NCBI GenBank assembly: GCA_964398365.1
Contig: CAYNMC010000016.1
Coordinates: 1-64,000 of the forward strand
Source: CAYNMC01 sp964398365
GTDB taxonomy: Bacteria; Patescibacteriota; Microgenomatia; UBA1400; CAYNMC01
DNA length: 64,000 bases
Reading direction: 5' to 3'
Shown here: positions 42,287 through 51,010 of the stretch, piece by piece
How the letters are laid out: every line of letters starts with the position of its first letter
How positions within the stretch are numbered: the stretch's first letter is position 1
Made by a program: the position numbers and the translations under genes
Notes under the pieces: model-generated
What the model was told of the DNA's origin: nothing
Databases searched by the model: none
Seen by the model: only the letters and a program-made list of their open reading frames with translations

Positions 42287-43162
42287 TTATTTTATAAACC
42301 GGTATACCCCCAGTAAGGAAGCTAAGATTCCTAAAGTCCCGCCAAGGATAATTTCGCCTAACAAAACTGCTAGAAAAAAGAAGAAGGGAATGGGAAAAAG
42401 AGGAATTTCTCCTAACCAATTAAGAATTATGGGCGTAGTATACAAAAGCAGACTGGTGGCTATTACGAAGCTCATTAAAGCAGCAATAAGCCCATAAAGC
42501 ATCCCTTCTAAAAGAAAGGGTTTAGCAATAAACCAAAAGGAAGCACCTAAAAGTTGTAAAATTTCGATCTCTTCTTTTCTAATTAAAATTTTCAGACTCA
42601 CAATAAGAACTAAAATTAAAATTGATTGAATTGTTAAATAACTAATTAAAATCAAACCTACTAATCTCAAATTATTAATCCAAAGACTTAAAGTATTGAT
42701 AACATCTTCATAAAAAACCACATCGGTAACTTTGGGTTGCTTTTCCAAAATTTCTTTAAGACCGGCTAAAGCCTCAATTTGCGTGGCAGAAATCTCAATG
42801 GAGGGCGGTAAAATCTTATAATCAACCAACTCTAGGAGCAAGGGATCATTTTTATTCTTTTCTTTATAAATTTTTTCGGCTTCTCGTGTAGAAACATATT
42901 TAAAAGAGGCTAGTTTACCTGTGGCTTCAAGATTATTTTTAATATCAGCAATCTCTGCTTCTTTTAAATCTTCTCCTTTTTCAAAAAAGGCAATCACTTG
43001 GGGAGCGGATTCAAAATATTTTAAAATTTTTTGACTGCCAAAAAAAATAAAAGTAAAAATTGTCGCAGCCAAAAAAGTTAAAGTCAAAGCCATCACCGCC
43101 GCTAAAGCCTGATAAGGAGTTCTGCGAATTTGTATAAAAGTGGTTTTAAGTATGGTAAACAT
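42287..43162 (-). CDS. ftsX: Cell-division protein FtsX
   Basis: 291 residues. One helix at about 20-42 (ALAAVMALTLTFLAATIFTFIF) precedes an extracellular part of some 120 residues (LKEAEIADIKNNLEATGKL, KVTDVVFYEDVINTL). Three C-terminal helices carry the FtsX permease pattern (RKEEIEILQLLGASFWFI). FtsX couples FtsE ATPase activity to activation of a wall hydrolase outside the cell. The M23 coiled-coil gene ends the same operon 44 bases downstream. The 22-base gap to ftsE on its 5' side supports a functional pair. Confidence 0.9.
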   Translation of the reverse strand: MFTILKTTFIQIRRTPYQALAAVMALTLTFLAATIFTFIFFGSQKILKYFESAPQVIAFFEKGEDLKEAEIADIKNNLEATGKLASFKYVSTREAEKIYKEKNKNDPLLLELVDYKILPPSIEISATQIEALAGLKEILEKQPKVTDVVFYEDVINTLSLWINNLRLVGLILISYLTIQSILILVLIVSLKILIRKEEIEILQLLGASFWFIAKPFLLEGMLYGLIAALMSFVIATSLLLYTTPIILNWLGEIPLFPIPFFFFLAVLLGEIILGGTLGILASLLGVYRFIK

Positions 43163-43184
43163 TAAAAAGATAAAACCTAGAAAT

Positions 43185-43865
43185 TTATTTTTTATATTTT
43201 CCTTTTTTTTCGTCGGTCACAATTTTCCCCCTTTCAAGCCTTATCACCCGTTTCTTAAGGGAATCCACAATCTCAAAATTGTGAGTTGCCATAATCACCG
43301 TAATTTCCTGTTTGTTGATTTGTTGTAAAAGTTCAACTATTTGCCAAGCAGTCTGGGGATCTAAATTACCTGTTGGTTCATCAGCAAAAATAATTTCTGG
43401 TTCAATCACGACGGCTCTTGCCAAACCAAGCCTTTGAATTTCGCCTCCAGCCAATTGGCGAGGAAACAAATTTTCTTTACCGGTCAAACCTACCAACTTT
43501 AAAACTTCTTGGGTTTTAACTTGGCTTTCCGCTTTGCTTCTCCCCACAATTTCTAAAGCCAAAATCACGTTTTCCCAAACTGTTCGATCAAAAAGTATCT
43601 TAAAATCTTGATAAACCACACCAATTTTTCTTCTCAAATAAGCAATCTTTTTCTTGCTCAACTTGTTTATCTCCAAATCATTTAAAAAAATTTTCCCACG
43701 GGTGGGCAGAAATTCTCTTATTAACAAACGTAAAAGCGTGGTTTTACCAGCGCCTGAAGGTCCGGTAATAAAAACAAACTCCCCCTTATCAATCTTCAGG
43801 TTAATATTTTCCAAGGCAACTGTACCGTCGCCAAATTGATGGGTAATATCTTCAAAGCGGATCAT
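43185..43865 (-). CDS. ftsE: Cell-division ATP-binding protein FtsE
   Basis: 226 residues, an ABC ATPase. Walker A GPSGAGKTTLL is near residue 36, the signature LAGGEIQRLGLARA near 138 (LSGGEQQR in most), Walker B IIFADEPTGNLD near 159, and the switch His in MATHNFEIV near 194. It begins MIRFEDITHQFGDG. The length and the VYQDFKILFDRTVWENV Q-loop fit FtsE. It forms a complex with FtsX to drive wall hydrolysis at division. The ATG overlaps the upstream gene by 4 bases. Confidence 0.93.
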   Translation of the reverse strand: MIRFEDITHQFGDGTVALENINLKIDKGEFVFITGPSGAGKTTLLRLLIREFLPTRGKIFLNDLEINKLSKKKIAYLRRKIGVVYQDFKILFDRTVWENVILALEIVGRSKAESQVKTQEVLKLVGLTGKENLFPRQLAGGEIQRLGLARAVVIEPEIIFADEPTGNLDPQTAWQIVELLQQINKQEITVIMATHNFEIVDSLKKRVIRLERGKIVTDEKKGKYKK

Positions 43866-44365
43866 TCTAAAACTTTTAATTTACCGACATCCATTAACCA
43901 ACCTGCCTTCTGGGCAGCAAAAGTCTGTCCCCAAACCTTAACTTTATGCCCAACAAACTTTTCTAAATCAATCACTGAAGAAGTCAAATAAACATTTTGT
44001 GATTCCCCACCCGGCCTTACTAAGTGGTGTGAACCCTCACCGTCAATACCACCAACTTCTAGTTTGCCCTCGGCAGAATCTTTAAAATCCTTTTCATCCC
44101 GCACACCAACCATTAAACCAACTTTAATTTCTTCTTTAGCAACATCATTTTTAATTTCCTCACTCAAAGCTCCCAGTCTGCCTTGACTAAGGAAATAACC
44201 ACTCAAGGAACCCAAAATAAGGGCAAAAAGGACAATAATCATTAATAAAGTTTTTGAAGTTTTTGTCTTTGATTTCATTTCTGATTCAAATTGTTTAATT
44301 AATTTTTCTTCTTCTGATGCTTCTCCTTTAATTAACTGGTCGCTTGCGTTGTTGATTTTTTCCAT
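43862..44365 (-). CDS. Single-pass membrane protein with an outer OB-fold-like domain
   Basis: 167 residues. An acidic cytoplasmic part and one helix at about 39-60 (LLMIIVLFALILGSLSGYFL) are followed by an outer region. The end, GGESQNVYLTSSVIDLEKF and VGHKVKVWGQTFAAQKAGWLMD, looks like a small OB-fold barrel; I recognise it as a recurrent CPR domain of unknown function. It has AAGGAGG upstream and is joined to ftsE by a 4-base overlap, so it may be a partner of the FtsEX-hydrolase system. That link is inferred. Confidence 0.65.
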   Translation of the reverse strand: MEKINNASDQLIKGEASEEEKLIKQFESEMKSKTKTSKTLLMIIVLFALILGSLSGYFLSQGRLGALSEEIKNDVAKEEIKVGLMVGVRDEKDFKDSAEGKLEVGGIDGEGSHHLVRPGGESQNVYLTSSVIDLEKFVGHKVKVWGQTFAAQKAGWLMDVGKLKVLE

Positions 44366-44410
44366 CTTTCTAACCTCCTTGTTGATTTTAAACTGCCCGG
44401 TTGGGCAACT

Positions 44411-45499
44411 TCAAGTCTTCAAAATTTCTGCTTGAATGAACCTCTCGATTTTGCCATCTAATACTGCCGTGGCGTCATTTTCTTCCCAACCGGTACGTAA
44501 ATCTTTAACCAGCTTGTAAGGGTGAAGTACGTAAGAGCGAATTTGGTTGCCCCAGCCGGCAATTTTATATTCACCTTTAAGCTTCTGAATTTTTTGCTCT
44601 CTTTCTACTTCCTGTAACTGCCACAACTTACCCATTAAAATTTGGAGAGCTATTTTCCGATTTTGTTCTTGATAACGCTGCGTTTGACATTCAACCACAA
44701 TCCCTGTAGGTAAATGTTTAATTCTTACCGCCGTGGCTACTTTGTTAACATTTTGACCGCCATGCCCAGAAGCGCGAGAAAAAACAATTTCTAAATCGTC
44801 AGGTTTGATTTTAATTCCCTCTTCTTCAGGTAAAATAGGCATAACTTCAACTAGGGCAAAAGAGGTCTGCCGCAAATTATTGGCATTAAAAGGCGAAAGT
44901 CTCACTAAACGATGTACCCCTTTTTCTTTTTTTAAATAACCATAGGCATAGCTACCTTTAATAAACATGGTTACTCTTTTTACTCCTGCTTCTTCTCCCG
45001 GTCTCTCTTCAACAACATCTACCTGCCAACCCTGATCTTGACTATATTTAAAGTACATCCGTTGCAACATTGCTGCCCAGTCACAGGCCTCGGTACCGCC
45101 TTGGCCGGCATGAATTGAAAGGATAGCATCACCAGCATCGTAATCACCAGAAAGACAAAATTTTATCTCAAGCTGCTTTAAATCTTTAGCGAAACTGGCG
45201 ACTTCCTGAGAAATAAATTCCAAATCGCCACCTGATTCTTCAGGGGTTGTTTTTAAAAGCTCTTTTAAAGATTTAAATTTTTCCTCCATTTTTTCAATAA
45301 GCTCCGTCTCTTCCTTTAAATTTCCCAATTCTCTTAGGAGTTTTTCTGCCTTTTTTTTATCCTGCCAAAGCTGGGGAGTACTTACTGCCTCAGCCAATTC
45401 TTTTAAACGCTGCTTTTTGGTAGGTAAATTGAATTTTTGCCAGAATAAATTATATTTTTGCTCTAAATCGGAAAGTTTTTTTTCTAAATCTTGTTTCAT
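44411..45499 (-). CDS. prfB: Peptide chain release factor 2
   Basis: 362 residues in one uninterrupted frame. The SPF stop-recognition motif is at residues 202-204 (RLVRLSPFNANN) and the catalytic GGQ at 247-249 (ASGHGGQNVNKV). GQGGTEACDWAAML near 132 is also typical. It ends translation at UGA and UAA. The usual programmed frameshift near codon 25 is absent: the gene reads MKQDLEKKLSDLEQKYNLFW onward without a stop. Presence of RF2 agrees with UGA acting as a stop in this organism. The start overlaps the upstream gene by 4 bases. Confidence 0.95.
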   Translation of the reverse strand: MKQDLEKKLSDLEQKYNLFWQKFNLPTKKQRLKELAEAVSTPQLWQDKKKAEKLLRELGNLKEETELIEKMEEKFKSLKELLKTTPEESGGDLEFISQEVASFAKDLKQLEIKFCLSGDYDAGDAILSIHAGQGGTEACDWAAMLQRMYFKYSQDQGWQVDVVEERPGEEAGVKRVTMFIKGSYAYGYLKKEKGVHRLVRLSPFNANNLRQTSFALVEVMPILPEEEGIKIKPDDLEIVFSRASGHGGQNVNKVATAVRIKHLPTGIVVECQTQRYQEQNRKIALQILMGKLWQLQEVEREQKIQKLKGEYKIAGWGNQIRSYVLHPYKLVKDLRTGWEENDATAVLDGKIERFIQAEILKT

Positions 45500-45897
45500 G
45501 GTTTTTTTTCTTCAAGTAGGTCTTTACAGATTTCCTGCTTTAATTCTTTTTTGATTTTTTCCATTTCATTTTTTGGTAAATCTCTAATTTTTTCGGTTGT
45601 TTGGGTAACAATCGTATTGACTTCTTTTTGCAACTCTTTAATCACTTCATTTTGTTCAAGTTCTTTTTGAATTTCTTCAACTAAATTTTCTTTGCTTGTT
45701 TTTTCTCCTAAAACTTTTTCTACTTGTTTGTTAATTTTTTCACCAGTCGAAATTAAATCGTTTTTTGTTTGTTCAACTACTTCGTCTAAAGTGACGTAAG
45801 TCTTTTTACCAAAATATTTAGCTCGGGCAAAACGAACTAAAACCAAACAACCAAATAAAACCACTAAAATAATAATTAAATTCAAAATTCTTCTCAC
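45496..45897 (-). CDS. Single-pass membrane protein with coiled coil, unknown
   Basis: 133 residues starting at GTG 45897. One N-terminal helix at about 4-24 (ILNLIIILVVLFGCLVLVRF) is followed by a highly charged region rich in Lys and Glu, with heptad-like spacing (ELEQNEVIKELQKEVN). No named family is evident. The -10 box of its promoter lies 8 bases before the GTG, so the mRNA is probably leaderless. It overlaps prfB by 4 bases and leads the division operon. Confidence 0.65.
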   Translation of the reverse strand: MRRILNLIIILVVLFGCLVLVRFARAKYFGKKTYVTLDEVVEQTKNDLISTGEKINKQVEKVLGEKTSKENLVEEIQKELEQNEVIKELQKEVNTIVTQTTEKIRDLPKNEMEKIKKELKQEICKDLLEEKKP

Positions 45898-45905
45898 TAT
45901 ATTTA

Positions 45906-45934
45906 ATTTTACTACAACTTAGAAAATCTGATAA
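45906..45934 (-). promoter_or_regulatory. Promoter of the prfB-ftsEX operon
   Basis: On the minus strand TTATCA at 45929-45934, 17 bases, TAAAAT at 45906-45911. The GTG start follows after 8 bases. It overlaps the plus-strand promoter at 45908-45937, so the two face each other across the same bases. Confidence 0.5.
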
Positions 45935-45937
45935 AAT
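45908..45937 (+). promoter_or_regulatory. Promoter of the EF-Tu-domain-like gene
   Basis: TTTACT at 45908-45913, 18 bases, TAAAAT at 45932-45937. The predicted leader is about 34 bases and carries a strong AAGGAGGGGGG Shine-Dalgarno stretch at 45955-45965. The spacing to the ATG at 45978 is long for such a site. Confidence 0.5.
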
Positions 45938-45977
45938 AGTGATGGTTGCGAGTTAAGGAGGGGGGTGAAATTAATCA

Positions 45978-46229
45978 ATGAAAAACATCCCAGTAGGTAA
46001 GGTTACTCATTACTACAATAAAATTGGCGTGGGTATTGTGAAATTAACTAAAGCGATTAAAGTCGGAGATCAACTTCATTTTAAAGGAAAAACAACTGAC
46101 TTCCTCCAGGTTCTTAAAGAAATGGAGTTGGATCATCAAGCAATTCAAACTGCCCTTCCAAAACAGGAAGTTGGTCTCAAGGTTAACCAAAAAGTAAAAG
46201 AAGATGATGAAGTTTTTTTGGTTGAATAG
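45978..46229 (+). CDS. Small EF-Tu domain-2-like beta-barrel protein
   Basis: 83 residues. PVGKVTHYYNKIGVGIVKL and KVGDQLHFKGKTTDFLQ match the barrel of translation-factor domain 2 (EF-Tu/IF2 type), ending GLKVNQKVKEDDEVFLVE. Such stand-alone proteins, annotated as translation elongation factor-like, recur in CPR genomes; the function is not known to me. There is no GTPase domain. It stands alone between two minus-strand operons. Its strong ribosome site suggests high expression. Confidence 0.75.
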   Translation: MKNIPVGKVTHYYNKIGVGIVKLTKAIKVGDQLHFKGKTTDFLQVLKEMELDHQAIQTALPKQEVGLKVNQKVKEDDEVFLVE

Positions 46230-46256
46230 AAAAAATAAATTTAATAATTATTTTTT
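46230..46256. terminator. Possible bidirectional AT-rich terminator
   Basis: AAAAAATAA at 46230-46238 and TTATTTTTT at 46248-46256 are exact complements around a 9-base loop. It lies in the 30-base gap between the convergent EF-Tu-like and secA genes, with U-runs on both strands. The stem has no G-C pair, so termination would be weak. Confidence 0.4.
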
Positions 46257-46259
46257 AAG

Positions 46260-48998
46260 CTAGCCGTATTTTGGATAACAGCACTTCTTATATTTCTTAC
46301 CGCTCCCACAGGGACAAGGATCGTTGCGACCCGGCATTTTACTCCCGCTGACCACTGGTTTAAAGGTTATTTTTCCTCTTTTGGTCATTACTGAAACCAA
46401 CTGAGCTTCGTCATTGGCTGCTTGGGTATTATCTTCTAATTTTCTTTCTTTAGGCGTTTTCATTAAAGCTGTAACCATATCCTGACGGCCTTCAATCACC
46501 CTCAGTGGTTTTGTTTCAATTAACTGGGAAATGGGTTGGAGACGAAAAATTTGCCGATTAACTTCATAATCAATATTATTAAGCAATCTTTCAAACATTC
46601 CGAATGCCTCTTTTTTGTATTCAACTAAAGGGTCAAGCTGACCATAACCGCGCAGTCCTATCCCTTCACGCAAATCATCAATGGCATCCAAATGGTCTAT
46701 CCAAAGCCGGTCAATGGTGGAAAGCATCACAAAACGTTCAAGTTGACGCATGTTTTCTTCTCCCAATTGCTTTTCCCGCATCAAATAAGCCCGCTCAAGA
46801 ATAACCTCAAGCTTTTTAATAATCATCTCTTTTTCTTGAATTTTTTGTAATTCTTTTTTGAGTCTCTCCAAAGAAACTTGATCAAAAGGAATAATGTTGG
46901 CAAATTCCAAAACAATTTTTTGATACTCAATTTTGACAAAACCTTCGGTTGAGTAAGCAGTCACCAATTCACTTATTTCTTCTTTGAGATTTTTTAAAAT
47001 TTGTTCCTTAAGATTATCTGCTTTCTCTAAAATCTGACGACGGCGACCATAAATAATTTCCCTTTGTTTATTCATCACATCATCATATTCAACGACGTGT
47101 TTACGGGCATCAAAATGAAAACTCTCCACCTTGGCTTGTGCTTGCTGAATGGCCTTCGTCACCATCGGATGCTCAAGAGGCATATTTTCTGGTAATTTAA
47201 AAATAGTCATGAGTTTTTTTATCTGCTCACCGCCAAAAAGACGCATAATGTCGTCGTCCAAAGAAACAAAAAAACGAGAAGAACCAGGATCACCTTGTCG
47301 GCCAGCCCGACCCCTTAATTGATTATCAATTCTCCGTGATTCATGCCTTTCGGTACCAATCACATGTAAGCCTCCCAACTTAACCACTTCTTGATGCTCT
47401 GCCTGCCATTGTTTAAATAATTCGCTTTCCTTCTCGGCGGGCGCGACACCACCAAGAATGATATCTACTCCCCTGCCGGCCATGTTTGTGGCCACTGTCA
47501 CCGCGCCTTTCCTGCCCGCTTGACTGATAATCATCGCTTCCTTCTCATGATTTTTGGCATTGAGAACATGATGAGGAATACCCTTGCGACGCAGAAATTC
47601 ATGAATAATTTCATTCTTCTCAATTGAAGTGGTACCCACTAAAACTGGTCTTCCCTGCTTATGCATCGCCGCGATTTCTTCAACAATAGCACCGTATTTC
47701 GCTCGTGTGGTTTTATAAATTACATCATTGTGATCAATGCGAATCATGGGTTTGTTGGTGGGAATAATCGCCACTTCAAGGTTGTAGATTTTATTAAACT
47801 CTTCAGCTTCTGTGGCCGCCGTACCTGTCATTCCTGCCAACTTTTCATACATTCTAAAATAGTTCTGAAAAGAAATCGTTGCCAAAGTTCTTGATTCCTG
47901 TTCAATTTTTACTCCCTCTTTAGCCTCAATTGCCTGATGTAAACCTTCCGACCAACGACGACCATACATCAGCCGACCGGTAAACTCATCAACAATCACT
48001 ACCTGATCATTTTTAACCACATAATCACGGTCGCGACGGAAAAGCGTTAGCGCTTTTAAGGCATTCTCGATATGATGAAGAGTCTCAAAATCCTTTTCAT
48101 AAAGATTGGGAATGCCCAAGCGTTTTTCAACTTTCATCACTCCATGCTCCGTAAGATTGGCAGTTTTGAGTTTTTCATCAATTACATAGTCTGTGTCCGC
48201 ACTTAAAGTCTTTACCAACGCTGCAAATTTATAATACTTATCTGTTGGTTCGGTATCCGGCGCCGAAATAATTAAAGGGGTTCTCGCCTCATCAATTAAA
48301 ATTGAATCAACCTCATCAACAATGGCAAAATGGTGTCCCTTTTGAACACATTCAGAAAGATCAGCTACCATATTATCTTTCAAATAATCAAAACCATACT
48401 CGTTATTGGTTCCGTAAGTCACATCAGCCAGATAAGCTTCTTGGCGTGAAACTGGCCTAAGATGAGCCAAACGGGGATCTAAAACATTTTTTGCCTCATA
48501 ATTTTTATCCAATAAAAAAGCCTGCTCATGAATAAGGCAACCAACCTTTAAACCACAAAGTTCTAAGGCCACCCCATACCAGCCGGTATCACGCCGCGCG
48601 AGATAGTCGTTGACGGTAACAATATGAACACCCTTGCCTTCAAGGGCATTAAGATAAGCCGCGATCACCGCTGAGAGTGTTTTGCCTTCGCCTGTCTTTT
48701 GCTCAGCCACTTTACCCTGATGAAGAGCAATTGCGGCCATTAATTGAACATCAAAGGCACGTTCACCAACAGTCCGCCAAATAGCTTCTCTTATAAGAGC
48801 AAAGGCCTCAGGTAAAAGTTCATCCAAGGTTTCTCCCCGCTCAATTCGAGATTGAAACTCACCAGTCTTACCACTAAAATCTTTTTCCTTAAGCCTGCGC
48901 ATCGCCGGCTCCAGACTATTAATCTTGGCAACGATGGCACTTAAAGAATTAAGATATTTCTGATTATAATCGAAAAGTTTGCTTAAAAATTTAAACAT
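46260..48998 (-). CDS. secA: Preprotein translocase ATPase SecA
   Basis: 912 residues. It starts with a helical N-terminal part, then the Walker A AEQKTGEGKTLSAVIAAY near residue 98 and the DEVDSILIDEARTPL motor block near 226. The preprotein-binding region with GTNNEYGFDYLKDNM lies between them. VATNMAGRGVDIILGG, GTERHESRRIDNQLRGRAGRQGD, and FFVSLDDDIMRLFG follow. A SEC-C zinc domain (CPCGSGKKYKKCC) ends it. All expected SecA elements are present. It drives export through SecYEG. It ends the operon that begins at lysS. No SecY gene is in the window. Confidence 0.97.
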   Translation of the reverse strand: MFKFLSKLFDYNQKYLNSLSAIVAKINSLEPAMRRLKEKDFSGKTGEFQSRIERGETLDELLPEAFALIREAIWRTVGERAFDVQLMAAIALHQGKVAEQKTGEGKTLSAVIAAYLNALEGKGVHIVTVNDYLARRDTGWYGVALELCGLKVGCLIHEQAFLLDKNYEAKNVLDPRLAHLRPVSRQEAYLADVTYGTNNEYGFDYLKDNMVADLSECVQKGHHFAIVDEVDSILIDEARTPLIISAPDTEPTDKYYKFAALVKTLSADTDYVIDEKLKTANLTEHGVMKVEKRLGIPNLYEKDFETLHHIENALKALTLFRRDRDYVVKNDQVVIVDEFTGRLMYGRRWSEGLHQAIEAKEGVKIEQESRTLATISFQNYFRMYEKLAGMTGTAATEAEEFNKIYNLEVAIIPTNKPMIRIDHNDVIYKTTRAKYGAIVEEIAAMHKQGRPVLVGTTSIEKNEIIHEFLRRKGIPHHVLNAKNHEKEAMIISQAGRKGAVTVATNMAGRGVDIILGGVAPAEKESELFKQWQAEHQEVVKLGGLHVIGTERHESRRIDNQLRGRAGRQGDPGSSRFFVSLDDDIMRLFGGEQIKKLMTIFKLPENMPLEHPMVTKAIQQAQAKVESFHFDARKHVVEYDDVMNKQREIIYGRRRQILEKADNLKEQILKNLKEEISELVTAYSTEGFVKIEYQKIVLEFANIIPFDQVSLERLKKELQKIQEKEMIIKKLEVILERAYLMREKQLGEENMRQLERFVMLSTIDRLWIDHLDAIDDLREGIGLRGYGQLDPLVEYKKEAFGMFERLLNNIDYEVNRQIFRLQPISQLIETKPLRVIEGRQDMVTALMKTPKERKLEDNTQAANDEAQLVSVMTKRGKITFKPVVSGSKMPGRNDPCPCGSGKKYKKCCYPKYG

Positions 48999-49018
48999 TT
49001 AGTTTATTTTATCTTTGT

Positions 49019-49726
49019 TTATTGAAATTTGGTAGCCGTAAACACAAGTAAGTTTGCCGGAGTTCTGACCAAGTCAACGAAAGGGAAAATTTTTTCGACC
49101 CTTTTTACAAAATTTTGTGTCTTTTGCCGGTGTTCATCCCAAAAAAGACGGTTAAAAACCACCAAACCTGCCGGTTTTAAGAGATTTTTTAATTTCCTTA
49201 AAAAATTTAAAGATTCAGTCTTTTCAGGTATCTTCTCGCCAAGATAAACATCAACTACAATTAACTCAAAATGTTTAAGGGCTAATGGTTGAGTTTTTTT
49301 AAAGTTTTTATCATTAAGGATCGGGATTAATTTATCAACAGTTTTTAGAACATCTTCACACTCTATTTTCAACTTAGGAATTTTTCCCAAATCAAAATAA
49401 CTTTTGCCCAACTTAATTACCAAAGGATCTATCTCTACACCAAGCATTTTTGCCTTCGGAAATTTTTGAGAAAAAACTTTTGCCACCGTCCCGCACCCCA
49501 ACCCCAAAATCAAAATGTTTTTAACTACCAAACGTTGCCTCGCGATCCTTTCTGCAGCTTTTTGCCAAATTGTTGAAATAATTCCTCCTGATTGGAGTAA
49601 ACCGCCAATGGCCATTCGCGGCTCACCAAAAACCCTGTAAATTTTAATTTCACCATTAATGGGGGAATAAACACTGACTAATTCTTGATAAGTAAAGTTG
49701 ATTAAATTTTTAATTTTGAAGCGCAA
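49019..49726 (-). CDS. Spermidine-synthase-like methyltransferase-fold protein
   Basis: 235 residues. The SAM/dcSAM-binding loop is ILGLGCGTVAKVFSQKFPKA near residue 72, followed by LGVEIDPLVIKLGKSYFDL near 94 and ELIVVDVYLGEKIPE near 153. These match the spermidine-synthase-like fold. A full spermidine synthase would have an N-terminal beta domain, and only about 50 residues (SVYSPINGEIKIYRVFGE) precede the fold, so aminopropyl transfer is uncertain. It lies between serS and secA with short gaps. Substrate unknown. Confidence 0.72.
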   Translation of the reverse strand: MRFKIKNLINFTYQELVSVYSPINGEIKIYRVFGEPRMAIGGLLQSGGIISTIWQKAAERIARQRLVVKNILILGLGCGTVAKVFSQKFPKAKMLGVEIDPLVIKLGKSYFDLGKIPKLKIECEDVLKTVDKLIPILNDKNFKKTQPLALKHFELIVVDVYLGEKIPEKTESLNFLRKLKNLLKPAGLVVFNRLFWDEHRQKTQNFVKRVEKIFPFVDLVRTPANLLVFTATKFQ

Positions 49727-49751
49727 TGCTTAAACCTTGCTTTTTAAACTT

Positions 49752-51005
49752 TTACCTTTTTATAATTTCCCTGCCTACATAATTTCTTAGGACTTTTGGA
49801 ACTTTAATCCACCCTTCTTTAGTTTGATTATTTTCCATAAGTGCGATTAACATTCTGCCAATGGCAAAAGCTGTGCCGTTGAGAATATGAACAAACTCTC
49901 TTTTGCCACTTTTTCTCGCTTGATATTTAATATTGAAACGCCGCGCTTGAAAGTCAGTACAGTTACTAATTGAATGGGTTTCCCGATAACGCTCTTGGCC
50001 AGGAAACCAACATTCAATATCATAGGCTTTAGCTGCAGGAAAACTCAAATCACCAGTACAAATTTTGACCACGCGATAAGGCAATTCTAACACTTGAACC
50101 ATTTTTTCAGCTAAACTTAAAAGTTTTTCATGCTCTTGATTAGAATTTTCCGGCTTGACTAAAGAAACCATCTCCACTTTATCAAACTCATGGACGCGAA
50201 AAATCCCCCGCGTATCCTTACCATAAGAACCAGATTCTTTTCTGAAAGCACTGGAAAAACCGACGTAGCGCTGAGGTAAATCTTCTTCATTTAAAACTTC
50301 GTTTTGATGCAAAGGAACTAAGGCATGCTCAGCGGTGCCAATTAAATAAAAATTCTCGGTTTGATAATAATTTTCGCTGCCACCCGCTTCCCAATAACCT
50401 AAACCTTTAGTAATCTCTAAATTGATTAATTGAGGAGGAATGATGGGAATAAAAAAATTTTTTTGTAAAATTTCTAAAGCCAGTTGAATTAAAGCAAATT
50501 CCAAAAGCACGGCTTCATTTTTTAAATACCCAAAACGGCTACCGGAAAGCTTAGCCGCCCGCTTGACATCAATTAAATCCAATGCTTCTCCTAGCGCCAA
50601 ATGATCTTTAGGAATAAAATCAAAGCGGGGAAGTTCACCCCATTTTTTTACAATCGCGTTGGCTGTTTCATCTTTACCGACCGGCACATCATCGGCAGGA
50701 AGATTGGGAATTTTATGCAAAAGTTCCCAATAATTTGCTTCTGCTTCTTTTAAATGCGGTTCAAGTTTATTTAATTTTTCTTTAAATTTTTTAGCTTTTT
50801 TAAGAATCTGCGAACTTGGCTTTTCTTTAATCGACGCTTCAAATTTATTCTTTGCCGCCTTTATTTTCTCAATCTCCACAATTAATTTCCGCCGCTTCTT
50901 ATCGGCAGCTAATAACTGTTCAACCACGCTCGCATCCAAATTTTTATTTCTACAGGCTTCCTCGACAAGCTTTTTATTTTCTCTAATAAAGTTAATTGCC
51001 AACAT
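49752..51005 (-). CDS. serS: Serine--tRNA ligase
   Basis: 417 residues, full length. The N-terminal coiled-coil arm (about 27-105) is rich in Lys/Glu. Class II motif 2 appears as FRKESGSYGKDTRGIFRVHEF near 260, and motif 3 as NGTAFAIGRMLIALMENNQT near the end. GTAEHALVPLH near 232 and HSISNCTDFQARRF near 350 are SerRS blocks. It charges tRNA-Ser and tRNA-Sec-type acceptors. It is 5 bases downstream of the NUDIX gene. Confidence 0.96.
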   Translation of the reverse strand: MLAINFIRENKKLVEEACRNKNLDASVVEQLLAADKKRRKLIVEIEKIKAAKNKFEASIKEKPSSQILKKAKKFKEKLNKLEPHLKEAEANYWELLHKIPNLPADDVPVGKDETANAIVKKWGELPRFDFIPKDHLALGEALDLIDVKRAAKLSGSRFGYLKNEAVLLEFALIQLALEILQKNFFIPIIPPQLINLEITKGLGYWEAGGSENYYQTENFYLIGTAEHALVPLHQNEVLNEEDLPQRYVGFSSAFRKESGSYGKDTRGIFRVHEFDKVEMVSLVKPENSNQEHEKLLSLAEKMVQVLELPYRVVKICTGDLSFPAAKAYDIECWFPGQERYRETHSISNCTDFQARRFNIKYQARKSGKREFVHILNGTAFAIGRMLIALMENNQTKEGWIKVPKVLRNYVGREIIKR

Positions 51006-51010
51006 AATAA

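Noticed and set aside
44394..44407. Small hairpin (TGCCC/GGGCA) after prfB
   Set aside because: Only five base pairs and three T residues follow; too weak to call a terminator.
44411..45499. Programmed frameshift in prfB
   Set aside because: The gene runs uninterrupted from ATG through SPF and GGQ; no in-frame UGA near codon 25 is present.
48999..49018. TAAAAT box 7 bases upstream of secA, and a similar one upstream of serS (51006-51018)
   Set aside because: Both lie within continuous operons, lack a -35 box, and TAAAAT is frequent in AT-rich DNA; at serS it overlaps the preceding stop codon.
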